Part shown: positions 52,517 through 60,626 of the stretch, piece by piece | How positions within the stretch are numbered: the stretch's first letter is position 1 | How the letters are laid out: every line of letters begins with the position of its first letter | Assembly (NCBI RefSeq): GCF_007176755.1 | Contig: NZ_BJTV01000004.1 | Location: 186,001 to 250,000, forward strand | From: Streptomyces sp. 1-11 | GTDB taxonomy: Bacteria > Actinomycetota > Actinomycetes > Streptomycetales > Streptomycetaceae | Length of the DNA: 64,000 bases | Reading direction: 5' to 3' | The notes under the pieces: model-generated | Seen by the model: only the letters and a program-made list of their open reading frames with translations | The model's database searches: none | What the model was told of the DNA's origin: nothing | Made by a program: the position numbers and the translations under genes

Positions 52517-54255
52517 CCGTCCCCTTCCGCCCAGGACCAGCCGTCGTCCCGCGGGCGCCTGCGGCCGCGCGGCGGCTCCCGGTCGGGGTCGTCGGCCGGG
52601 TAGTCGCCGGCGTGGTCCGGCCGGTACGTCCGGCCCCGGGACGGCTCGCGGTCGTAGTCGTCCGCCGGAAGGGGCTCGGGCCGGTACGTCCGGCCGCGCC
52701 GCGGCTCCCGGTCGTAGTCGTCGGCCGGTTCGAGCTCCGGGCGGTACGTCCGGCCCCGGGAGGGCTCGCGGTCGTAGTCGTCGGCCGGTTCGAGCTCCGG
52801 CCGGTACGCCCGGCCCCGCGAGGGCTCCCGGTCGTAGTCGTCGGCCGGTTCGAGCTCCGGCCGGTACGTCCGGCCCCGCGAGGGCTCGCGGTCGTAGTCG
52901 TCGGCCGGTTCGAGCTCCGGGCGGTACGCGCGGCCGCGCCCCGGGTCCCGGTCGTAGTCGTCCGCAGGGTACGGCCCGGGCCGGTGGGCGCGCCCGCCCT
53001 GGAGTCCGGCGTCGTGGCCGTCCGCCGGACGGCGGTCGGTCCGCCGGTACGGCTCGTCGTCGCGGCGGTCCGGCGCGTAGTCCCCGGCGGAGTCCTCCGG
53101 CCGGTACGTCCGGTTCCGGGCGGGCCCCCGGTCGTAGTCGTCCGCCGGACCGGGCTCGGCGCGGCGGCGCGGGCGGGAGGGCGGTTCGTCCATGACGGCG
53201 TCCTCGTCCCGGTGGAGTTCGGCGCGGTGCACCTCCTCGCGGGTCTCGGACCGGTACGTCTGCGTCCGGTAGGTCTCCGCGCGGTGCGACTCGGCCCGGT
53301 GCGACTGCCGCCGGGGAGGTTCGTCCGACACCCAGTCCGGGGTGAACGGCCCTTCGGCGGCGGGCTCGAGCTGCCGGGTCTCCCGGCGGGCCGGGACCGC
53401 GCCGATGGGCCCCTGGAGCGGGCGGCGCTGCTCCTGGTTGAGCAGGTTGAGGACCTGGGTCTCGACGTCCGCCGAGTGCAGCTCGCCCCTGAGGGCCATG
53501 GTGTAGAGCCGGTCGACCCGCTCCCGCTCGTCCTGCCGGCCCTCCTGGCGGATCTTCTCCAGGAAGTCCTTGGCGCCCTCGGGGTCGGCGGCCAGCATGA
53601 AGCTGAGCTGCTCCAGCTCGCCGCCCTGCAGCATGCGCCGGAACGACTCCTGGCGGACCCGGGTGACCTCGGCGTCGGCCTGTGCCCCGCGCCGCTGCCT
53701 GGCGTACTCGATGGCCTCGTCGTCCACCCCGAGCCGGACGTACAGCCGTACCCGCAGCCCGAGTTCGCTGCCCAGGTCGCTCCAGCGGCCGCCGACGCAC
53801 TCCCGGGTGATGACGCGGTTCGCCTGCTCGGCGTCGGTCACCCGGTAGGTGAGGGTGATCTCGCGCAGCCGTTCCAGCACCGGGGAGGTGAGCCGGGCCG
53901 CGACGTCGGTGACGACCTGGACGGCGGCCAGATAGGGGTCGGTCACCTCCCACTCGATGTCTACCTCGGCCTTGAAGAAGCTGGTGCCGCCGGCGGCCGG
54001 CAGTTCGAGCTGGAGCGGCGAGACGTGCGTGCCCTGCGCGATCTCGCAGACGTTGTACGGCCGGGCCAGCGTCCGCTTGTCCACGTGCCGCACGCCGGCG
54101 ACGGTGATCACGCTGTGGCCGCCGTTGCGGTAGAAGAGCACGCAGGCCTTCTGCGCGCTCGCCACCGGGTACGCGCCGAGCGGCGCGTACTCCCGCAGGA
54201 ACGGTCCAGCGGGCGCCGTGCCCCCGGCCGCCGTCTCGTCCTCGTCCTCAGCCAT
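52513..54255 (-). CDS. SPFH/band 7-like protein with 20-residue tandem repeats
   Basis: The 580-aa protein begins MAEDEDETAAGG. Residues about 20-290 have an SPFH-like layout: GVRHVDKRTLARPYNVCEI and FKAEVDIEWEVTDPYLAAVQ, then helices with ERLREITLTYRVTDAEQ and YARQRRGAQADAEVTRVRQE. No TM is clear. The C-terminal 270 residues are disordered, with six near-identical units of ADDYDREPSRGRTYRPELEP. SPFH proteins organise membrane domains or bind partners by oligomerising. The start overlaps the STAND-like gene by eight bases. Confidence 0.6.
   Translation of the reverse strand: MAEDEDETAAGGTAPAGPFLREYAPLGAYPVASAQKACVLFYRNGGHSVITVAGVRHVDKRTLARPYNVCEIAQGTHVSPLQLELPAAGGTSFFKAEVDIEWEVTDPYLAAVQVVTDVAARLTSPVLERLREITLTYRVTDAEQANRVITRECVGGRWSDLGSELGLRVRLYVRLGVDDEAIEYARQRRGAQADAEVTRVRQESFRRMLQGGELEQLSFMLAADPEGAKDFLEKIRQEGRQDERERVDRLYTMALRGELHSADVETQVLNLLNQEQRRPLQGPIGAVPARRETRQLEPAAEGPFTPDWVSDEPPRRQSHRAESHRAETYRTQTYRSETREEVHRAELHRDEDAVMDEPPSRPRRRAEPGPADDYDRGPARNRTYRPEDSAGDYAPDRRDDEPYRRTDRRPADGHDAGLQGGRAHRPGPYPADDYDRDPGRGRAYRPELEPADDYDREPSRGRTYRPELEPADDYDREPSRGRAYRPELEPADDYDREPSRGRTYRPELEPADDYDREPRRGRTYRPEPLPADDYDREPSRGRTYRPDHAGDYPADDPDREPPRGRRRPRDDGWSWAEGDG
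52621..52980 (-). repeat. Six tandem 60-bp coding repeats
   Basis: Six 60-bp units occupy 52621-52680, 52681-52740 and so on to 52980, differing by a few bases each. They encode the 20-residue ADDYDREP tail of the SPFH-like protein. GGTCGTAGTCGTC recurs at the same offset in every unit. Confidence 0.9.
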
Positions 54256-56848
54256 GCGTGTCCTCCTCGCGGGTCCTCTCCCGGCGCGTCCGCTCCCGGC
54301 GGTCCGGCCGCCGCGGCGAGACGGCGAGCCACCACAGGTCGCGCGCCCGCGCGTCGGGGAGGGGGTTCTCGGGGTCGTTCATCATGTGGCGCAGCAGCCA
54401 GTCCAGCCGCCGCCGGTCGTACTCCTCGGTGGCCAGCGCGGGCAGCAGCGCCGCGAGCCCCGGCCGGGTCCATTCGGCGCCGTCCTTGCGGACGGCGGAC
54501 CGGAGCAGGCGTTCCAGCGCGTCCATCGCCACGTCCCTGGCCCGTGCCGTGTTCAGCGCCGTCCACAGCAGGTCGGCCATGGGGGCGACCAGTTCGGGGC
54601 GGGTGGCGGCCAGGGCGAGCGGCAGCGGCCAGTCGCCCCGGCTGGCCAGGGGCGCGTCGAGGTCCGCCGTCAGCAGCTCGTCCACCGTGGTCAGCGCGAG
54701 CCGGACGGTGGTCACGAGCCCCAGGTCCTGGTACGGCTCGCGCTTGTGGTGGGTCCACTCGGCCATCCGCGCCAGCACCTGGTCCGCGTCCGGCAGCGCC
54801 AGCAGCCGGACGACGTTGAAGGAGGCGGCCGCGAGCTGTTCCCCGTCGTCGCGGACCCCGATCCGGGCCAGCGCGTCCAGCGTGTCGTCCATGCCGGCCG
54901 CCGCGTTGCCGTACCCGAGCGCCATCGCCGCCGTCCAGCGCAGCGCCGGGGCGCCGGCGCGGCTCCAGTCGCCGACCAGCCGGTGCACCGTCTTGCGGTG
55001 GGTGTCGTGGCCGGCGGCCTGGTCCAGGGTGGTGGCCGCGAAGATCCGGCGGCGGGGCGTGCCCGCCTCGGCGAGCGGCCGCACCAGCTCGGCGTAGCCG
55101 TAGTCGAAGTCCCGTACGCACAGCTCGCCGGCGGCGACCGCGGCGCGCATCCACACCTGGGAGCGCGGGTCGTCCGCGAGCAGCCTGAGCCAGCGCACCA
55201 CCGGCGCCCGGACCGGGAAGTGCCGGTCCCACAGCTCGGTCAGCACCGCCGAGGGAAGGGCGGTGCCCCGGTACCAGATCAGCCGGGCCGGGACCTCGGC
55301 GCCGGCCACCTCGACCTGACCGTCGGTCACCTCGGCGCGGGACAGCGCCAGGTCGGCCTCCGGGTCGTCGCAGAACAGCGGGCGGGCCGGGGTGTTGTCG
55401 GGGTCGCACTGGACGGACAGTTCCCAGGTCAGCAGGTGGGCGGCGGCGGCCACCGCGCTGTGCGAGGCGCCGCCGAGCACGGCCAGGGCGATCCGGAACG
55501 CCACCGGGTGGAACAGGTCGGCCGTGTCCGGGCGTCGCGTGTCGGCGTCGGCACCGGCGGGCCGTGCCGTCAGCGCCCGGTCCACCCCGGCGAACCATTC
55601 CTGGGCCTGGCCGGCGGCCAGGCTCCGGCAGCCGGCCAGCAGCTCCTCGTAGGAGATGTCGCCGAGCACGTGGCCGGCGAGCAGGGACGCGATCAGCTCG
55701 GCCTCGGCGGGGCGCAGGTCCTTCAGCCCGACGACGTTCTCGACCTCCTCGCGGGCCCACAGCTCCTCGGCGCGGGCCAGCAGTCCGGCCGGCCCGGCGT
55801 CCTCGTCCGGCGCCGTGGCCGCGTGGCGCTCCAGCCGTTCCAGCAGCCGGGTGCGCAGCAGTTCCCGGGTGGGCGCGGGCGGGCAGAGCATGCCGTACCG
55901 GCCGGCGAGCAGCGCGTTGGCGGCCGATCCGATGGTGACGACGATCACCGCGAAGGCCTCGCGGCGGTCCAGGGCGGCGGCCAGCTCGTCGAGGTCCATC
56001 TCGGCGGGTGGCAGTGTGCCGGGCCGGGTGAGGGAGAGTTCCAGCAGGTAGCCGGTGCCGCGCCGGGACTCCTCGCCGTCGTCGTGGGAGTCGCCCAGCG
56101 ACCCGGCGAGCTGCCGCACCCCGCCGTCCGGGTCGACCCGGCGCACCCGCGATCCGGTGCCGGGCTCCGGGTCGTCGCCGTTGGCCGAGGCGGAGGTGAC
56201 CTCGTCGAGGAGGGAGAGCGCCGTGCTGCTCCGCCCGGTGCCCGGAGCGGCGCCGAGCACCAGCAGCCGGCGGGCGCGCAGCGCGTTGCGCAGCCGTATG
56301 TAGCCGTCCGGTTCCACGTGGACGCGGCGCAGCCGGCGCAGTTCCTCGTCGGGCACGGGTCCGCTGCGCATCCCGGCGCCGGAACGGCGGGCGTCCAGGC
56401 GCAGGTTGATGTCGCCGATGTGGGCGTTGCCGAAGTAGGAGCGGTCGAAGCTGGTCAGGTCGCGGCCGACGTCGAACAGCAGCCGGGTGGCGCGGCGGGT
56501 CCGCGCGGCGGCGGCGAGGTCGGTGGGGCCGTCCTCGTTCTGCTCGGCGCCCAGGGGGTCGCGGGTGTACTCCTTGAACCGCCCGGCGGCGCGCTCCCGT
56601 TCGCGTTCGCGCTCCTTCTCCCGCTCGGCGGCCTCGTCCTCGGCCTCGCCGTCCTTGCCGGGTCCGCCGTCGTCCCCGCCGGACCTGCCGTCGTCCTTGC
56701 CGTCGTCCTTGCCGTCGTCGCGGTTCTGCTCGCCGCGGCCCTTCCCGCCGTCGGGCCCCTTCCTGTCCCCGGGTTCGGGCGAGCGGTCCTGGCCGGACCT
56801 GTCGGGGGTGTCCTCGGCCGGGCCGGCCGGCTGCTTGTCGTCGCTCAC
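54248..56848 (-). CDS. STAND-like protein with altered P-loop and HEAT-like helices
   Basis: GTG 56848 overlaps the cyclase stop by GTGA; the product is 866 aa. The first 90 residues are charged and disordered (KDDGKDDG, then a run of Glu/Arg/Lys). A short motif FGNAHIGDINLRLD is followed by the nucleotide-binding region. The P-loop-like segment LGAAPGTGRSS (198-208) has Arg206 where Walker A needs Lys, and the Walker-B-like strand (FAVIVVTIGS) lacks an acidic residue. The C-terminal 400 residues are helical repeats (LRWTAAMALGYGNAA; VRLALTTVDELL). It may be an inactive STAND switch or adaptor. Confidence 0.55.
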   Translation of the reverse strand: MSDDKQPAGPAEDTPDRSGQDRSPEPGDRKGPDGGKGRGEQNRDDGKDDGKDDGRSGGDDGGPGKDGEAEDEAAEREKERERERERAAGRFKEYTRDPLGAEQNEDGPTDLAAAARTRRATRLLFDVGRDLTSFDRSYFGNAHIGDINLRLDARRSGAGMRSGPVPDEELRRLRRVHVEPDGYIRLRNALRARRLLVLGAAPGTGRSSTALSLLDEVTSASANGDDPEPGTGSRVRRVDPDGGVRQLAGSLGDSHDDGEESRRGTGYLLELSLTRPGTLPPAEMDLDELAAALDRREAFAVIVVTIGSAANALLAGRYGMLCPPAPTRELLRTRLLERLERHAATAPDEDAGPAGLLARAEELWAREEVENVVGLKDLRPAEAELIASLLAGHVLGDISYEELLAGCRSLAAGQAQEWFAGVDRALTARPAGADADTRRPDTADLFHPVAFRIALAVLGGASHSAVAAAAHLLTWELSVQCDPDNTPARPLFCDDPEADLALSRAEVTDGQVEVAGAEVPARLIWYRGTALPSAVLTELWDRHFPVRAPVVRWLRLLADDPRSQVWMRAAVAAGELCVRDFDYGYAELVRPLAEAGTPRRRIFAATTLDQAAGHDTHRKTVHRLVGDWSRAGAPALRWTAAMALGYGNAAAGMDDTLDALARIGVRDDGEQLAAASFNVVRLLALPDADQVLARMAEWTHHKREPYQDLGLVTTVRLALTTVDELLTADLDAPLASRGDWPLPLALAATRPELVAPMADLLWTALNTARARDVAMDALERLLRSAVRKDGAEWTRPGLAALLPALATEEYDRRRLDWLLRHMMNDPENPLPDARARDLWWLAVSPRRPDRRERTRRERTREEDTHG

Positions 56849-57702
56849 GCGTCCCCGCCCTTCCGCCGCTCGCCGTCGCGTTCGGTGATCCGGCCGATGT
56901 GCACGGGCTGCTGGTAGACGTTGTCGTGGTGCTCGGACATGTCGCCGTGCACGGTGTACTGGTTGCCTGACGGGCGCTGCCGGGCCGGGCCGGCCGCGCG
57001 CGCGGCCGGGCCGGTGTCCGGGTCCTGGGCGGAGGCGGGCCGCGGGGCGCCGGCGGGGTCCGCGGGCAGGGTGTCGCCGGCCGGCGCGGACGGGGCGGCG
57101 GCGGGGATCCGTGGGGCGGGCAGGCCCGGCAGATGGCACCAGGCGGTGACCTCGCCCTCCTTGAGCTTCAGCCGGGCCCGCGAGTACTGCCCGGGCTCGA
57201 TGAACTTGCCGCCGCCGCTGACCACGTCCTCGTACAGGGACTGGGAGGTCACCAGCACCAGGTCGGCCCCGTTGGCGTCCAGCAGGTCGCGGGCGACGGC
57301 GGAGTCGGCCAGCCGGCAGGCCAGGTCGACCGCGCGGCCGCTGATGCCCCGCTCGTCGTGGCGGACCGGGCCGACGTGCATGCCGATGCGCAGTCCGAGC
57401 GGCACGCGCAGTCCGCGGTTCTCGTCCCGGAGCTTCTCGCGCACCTCGACCAGCCACAGGCCGAGCAGCCGGCTCACCGCGACGCGGCCCGTCACGGCCA
57501 CCAGCACACCGTCCCCGCGGTCTTCCAGGTGGAGTGCGTCACGGGACACCGAGGCGTGGGCGAAGGCGGTCTCCAGCACCCGGTAGATCCGGGCGCGCAT
57601 CCGCGGCTTGTCGACGTCGTCGTACTCCCCGGACCGTCTGGCGTCGACGCTGATCACCAACTCGTAATGTTCTTCGGTGAGTTCCGGTGCGTCGTGGTTC
57701 AC
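56845..57702 (-). CDS. Class III nucleotide-cyclase-like protein (Pycsar-type cyclase candidate)
   Basis: GTG 57702 has AGGGGGC upstream; the product is 285 aa. The cyclase domain is residues about 14-195. Metal-binding Asp20 (ISVDARRSG) and Asp64 (RGDGVLVAV) are both present. LRIGMHVGPV and GRAVDLACRLA follow; the transition-state Asn is Asp126, while Arg130 is kept. A Pro/Ala linker leads to a short tail (VHGDMSEHHDNVYQQ) resembling effector-associated adaptor peptides. The product nucleotide cannot be told from sequence. It is second in the cluster, just after a Crp/Fnr gene, and upstream of a Pycsar-like effector. Confidence 0.7.
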   Translation of the reverse strand: MNHDAPELTEEHYELVISVDARRSGEYDDVDKPRMRARIYRVLETAFAHASVSRDALHLEDRGDGVLVAVTGRVAVSRLLGLWLVEVREKLRDENRGLRVPLGLRIGMHVGPVRHDERGISGRAVDLACRLADSAVARDLLDANGADLVLVTSQSLYEDVVSGGGKFIEPGQYSRARLKLKEGEVTAWCHLPGLPAPRIPAAAPSAPAGDTLPADPAGAPRPASAQDPDTGPAARAAGPARQRPSGNQYTVHGDMSEHHDNVYQQPVHIGRITERDGERRKGGDA

Positions 57703-57810
57703 CCGTGCCCCCTGCAGTGCTGTCCGCTCGTAGAAGAGGTGGTCGTCCCATCAGCGTCGGGCCCGGGACGCGGGGCCGTCTGTAGCCGTTTACACACGGC
57801 GAACGGTGCG

Positions 57811-58533
57811 TTACTCGTGATGGCCGTCCGCGAGGAGGGCGAGCAGGGCCGGATCGAGGATCTCCACCATCCGGTTGCCGGTGCGCACGATGCGCTGGCC
57901 GCGCAGCAGCCGCAGGGCCTTGGCGACGGCCTCCCGGGTGGCGCCGATGGTGGCGGCCAGCTCGTCCTGGGCCAGGTGGACGACGGAGCCGGCGGGCGCG
58001 GGGCCGGACGGGCGGCCCGCCGCGGCGGGGGCGTAGGGGCCGGCGGCTTCGGCCGCGGAGAGTTCGTTGAGCCGGCCGGCCAGGCGCTGCAGGACGGTGA
58101 GGGAGGCGAGCGCGGACCGTTCCTGGTCGGCGCTGCGCAGCCGGAAGGTGAGCTGGCGTATCACCAGTCCGCTGACGCGGGGGTGCAGGGCGAGGAAGCG
58201 CCGGAAGGCGTCCCCGGATATGACCTGGGCCTCTATCGGGCCGAGCGCGCGCACGGTGGCACTGCGCGGGTGCGGGTCGAGCGCGGCCATCTCGCCGAGC
58301 AGCTCACCGGGCCCGCGCAGGCCGAGTATCAGCCGGGTGGCGCCGCGGTCGGTGGAGACGGAGACGGTGACCCAGCCCTCGATGAGGATCAGCACATGAC
58401 TGGATCGGTCCCCCTCGGTCAGGAGGTGGGCGTCGGGCGGGAAGTGCTTGCGGCTGCCGAGGGCCATGACGCCCTCGCGCTCCTGGGCGGACAGAGCCTG
58501 CGCGAACGCAAGGTCATTGCCGAGCAGTCCCAT
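57811..58533 (-). CDS. Crp/Fnr family transcriptional regulator
   Basis: The 240-aa product starts at ATG 58533 (MGLLGNDLAF). The cyclic-nucleotide-binding fold is visible (HFPPDAHLLTEGDRSSHVLILIEGWVTV; LGLRGPGELLGEMAALDPHPRSATVRAL). GELLGEMAALDPHPRSATV matches the phosphate-binding cassette, with Glu and Arg in place, so cNMP binding is possible. The C-terminal winged HTH is LAQDELAATIGATREAVAKALRLL. It lies 108 nt upstream of the cyclase gene on the same strand and could be part of its transcript and feedback loop. Confidence 0.87.
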   Translation of the reverse strand: MGLLGNDLAFAQALSAQEREGVMALGSRKHFPPDAHLLTEGDRSSHVLILIEGWVTVSVSTDRGATRLILGLRGPGELLGEMAALDPHPRSATVRALGPIEAQVISGDAFRRFLALHPRVSGLVIRQLTFRLRSADQERSALASLTVLQRLAGRLNELSAAEAAGPYAPAAAGRPSGPAPAGSVVHLAQDELAATIGATREAVAKALRLLRGQRIVRTGNRMVEILDPALLALLADGHHE

Positions 58534-58862
58534 GGCCACGCCCCCCGCCGCAGTGCCGATGGCCGGTTTTTCGATGGCGTTGATGGTGGCAGAACGCGGG
58601 TTTCGGGCGAGTGAATTGCGCCACATCGGGGGTACCGTCCGGTAATGACGGAACTGCCAGGTAGGTCGTCCGGACGGTGCGTGTCATGGGCGCGCGGCGG
58701 CCGCACGGCGCGGTGGCGCGGGGCCGTTCCGGTCGTCGGCGTCGATCGACTACGGCGAGGTCAGCACCCCCTACGGGTGACACCTCGCATAAATGCGCCA
58801 AGTCGGCGACCGGGGTGAATTGGCGGAAACTCAGGTTTTCCGCAAGTCCGGCGCCACGGATC
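58534..58862. promoter_or_regulatory. Promoter region of the Crp-cyclase cluster, with a dyad
   Basis: This 329-nt gap lies upstream of crp and downstream of the sigma/CBM2 gene. A dyad ACCGTCCGG (58634-58642) / CCGGACGGT (58670-58678) sits about 100 nt upstream of the crp start. It is a candidate operator or hairpin. No gene was found. Confidence 0.4.
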
Positions 58863-60371
58863 TCAGCCTGCGGCGCAGGTCTTCCCGTCGAGTGTGAAGC
58901 CGTACGGTGTCCGGTTCCGGCCCTGCCAGGAGGCGATGAAGCCGAAGGACAGCGAGGAGTGCGCGGCGACCGCCCGGTCGTAGTCGGCGGCGGTGGCGGT
59001 GACCCGGGAGCCGTCCTGGTGGGCCGTCGCGTCCCACATCTGGCCGACCTGCTGGCCGTCCCGGAAGCTCCAGGCGACCCGCCAGCCGTCGAGCGCCTCG
59101 TCGGTGGTGACGGTGACGGTGGCCTGGAAGCCGTCGGGCCACTGGTTGTCCAGGTGGTAGGCGACCCGGCAGACGGGGGCGGGGGCGTCCGGCCGGGCGG
59201 GGCCGGCGGCGGTGGTGCCGGAGGAGGTGCCCTGCGGTTCGGGGTCGGGGCCGCCGGTCTCGTGCCGGGGGCGGGGAGCGGTCGCGGAGGGCGCGGCGGA
59301 GGCGGGTGTCCCGGACGCGGAGTCGCCGGGCGCCGGTTCCCGGGACGCCGGGGAGCCGCCCGGGGGCGGGAACGTGCCGGGGTCGGCGACCGGCTGCCGG
59401 TCGTCGCGGGCCGCCGCCTCGTCGTCGCCGGAGCCGCCGAACGGCATCATCGACACCCCGAGCGCCAGCGCCGACAGCAGTACCGCCGCGGCCAGCAGGC
59501 CGCCCCGCAGCGCCCGGCCGCGGCCCGCCGGCTGCTCCGGGCCGGCGTCGGCCGCGCCCGGGCGGCCGGCGCCCAGCCGGACCTCGGCGGCGCGCCGTCT
59601 GCGCTCCAGGTAGGCGAGGCCGCCCCAGCCGACGATCCCGCCGGCGAGCGCGGCGGGCAGGCCGCCGCCGTGCGGCCGCAGACAGGCCGCGGCCTCCGCG
59701 CACCGCGCACAGGTGGCGAGGTGCCGCGAGAGGTCGGCCGGGGTCTCGGCGCCGGCCGACCGGGTCACCGCGTCCAGCAGCCGGGCGTAGGCGCGGCACT
59801 CCGGCTCCAACGGCGAGTCGAGGTGCGCGCGGTGGCAGCGGCCCCGGAACAGCCCCCGCACCTCTTCGAGTTCACCGGCGGCCGTGGCCGGGTCCAGGCC
59901 GAGCCTGCGGGCCACGGCGGGCAGCGGCAGCGCCTCCACCTCGGCGAGCCACAGCAGCGCGGCGTCCGCCTGCTGCAGGTCCCTCAGGCCCCGCAGCGCG
60001 ACCGGCCGCCCGGGCGGCGGCCCGGCGTACCTGGCCGCCTGGCCGGAGTTGAGCCACAGCCGCAGGTCGGGGTCCAGCTTGTGCCCCTGTCCGCCGGCCT
60101 CCCAGCCGGCGGCCGTGTTCCGCACCGCGGTGAGCAGTTCCGGGATCGCCGGCAGCCGGCCCGGACGCCGGCCGGGGCCGCGCCCGGGTACGGCGCCGTC
60201 CCCGGCCCGCAGCTCACGCATGCCCAGCGTGAAGGCCTCGGTGGCGAGCTGATGGGCCGTCAGCGATCCGGAGGTGCACAGGTCGGCGTAGCTGAGCACC
60301 GCGTCCCAGCACTCCGAGAACAGCTCCGCCTCGGTGGCGTCCTTGGGGGCCGGGGCCGGCAGGTCGGGCAT
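58863..60371 (-). CDS. Sigma-like/zinc-finger/TM/CBM2 fusion protein
   Basis: The 502-aa product starts at ATG 60371 with CAGGAG upstream. Residues about 12-200 look like sigma-70 regions 2 and 4 (ALLWLAEVEALPLPAVARRLGLDPATA), and then a zf-HC2-like anti-sigma motif HLATCARCAEAAACL. A TM (about 292-312, GLLAAAVLLSALALGVSMM) and a Pro/Ala linker lead to a C-terminal CBM2 (CRVAYHLDNQW to KTCAAG) with its paired terminal Cys and the Trp residues in GWRVAWSF and QMWD. It should have a cytoplasmic regulatory part and an extracellular carbohydrate-binding part. Ligand cellulose or chitin is inferred from CBM2 only. Confidence 0.75.
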   Translation of the reverse strand: MPDLPAPAPKDATEAELFSECWDAVLSYADLCTSGSLTAHQLATEAFTLGMRELRAGDGAVPGRGPGRRPGRLPAIPELLTAVRNTAAGWEAGGQGHKLDPDLRLWLNSGQAARYAGPPPGRPVALRGLRDLQQADAALLWLAEVEALPLPAVARRLGLDPATAAGELEEVRGLFRGRCHRAHLDSPLEPECRAYARLLDAVTRSAGAETPADLSRHLATCARCAEAAACLRPHGGGLPAALAGGIVGWGGLAYLERRRRAAEVRLGAGRPGAADAGPEQPAGRGRALRGGLLAAAVLLSALALGVSMMPFGGSGDDEAAARDDRQPVADPGTFPPPGGSPASREPAPGDSASGTPASAAPSATAPRPRHETGGPDPEPQGTSSGTTAAGPARPDAPAPVCRVAYHLDNQWPDGFQATVTVTTDEALDGWRVAWSFRDGQQVGQMWDATAHQDGSRVTATAADYDRAVAAHSSLSFGFIASWQGRNRTPYGFTLDGKTCAAG

Positions 60372-60499
60372 GGCACTCCTGCATCCACGAACAGGGTCAA
60401 CTCACCGCACAGACAAGGAAGTTGGGCGAACCCCGCGGCGGGGCAGGAGCCTTTCACGCCTCCGACACGACTGACAAGCGCCGTGTTCGGACCGAGTGA

Positions 60500-60520
60500 T
60501 CACGGCGTCGCGCGCCGTGA
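60500..60520. terminator. 8-bp hairpin downstream of the radical SAM gene
   Basis: TCACGGCG (60500-60507) and CGCCGTGA (60513-60520) are perfectly complementary around five bases. It lies between the radical SAM stop (60627) and the sigma/CBM2 start (60371) on the minus strand and may terminate the former. Nearby 60595-60625 has three GGTTCC(C/G)GGCA-type repeats. Confidence 0.5.
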
Positions 60521-60626
60521 CCGCGGCCGGGCCCGCGACTCCCGTACCTCATACGGACGCGGGCCCCGATCCGCTCACCGTGCGGCCGGCCGGTTCCCGG
60601 CAGGTTCCGGGCAGGTTCCCGGCCGG

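Noticed and set aside
37971..58533. Recently acquired genomic island
   Set aside because: No tRNA, integrase, transposase or direct-repeat boundary was seen and composition matches the neighbours; the cluster may well be a long-standing Streptomyces feature.
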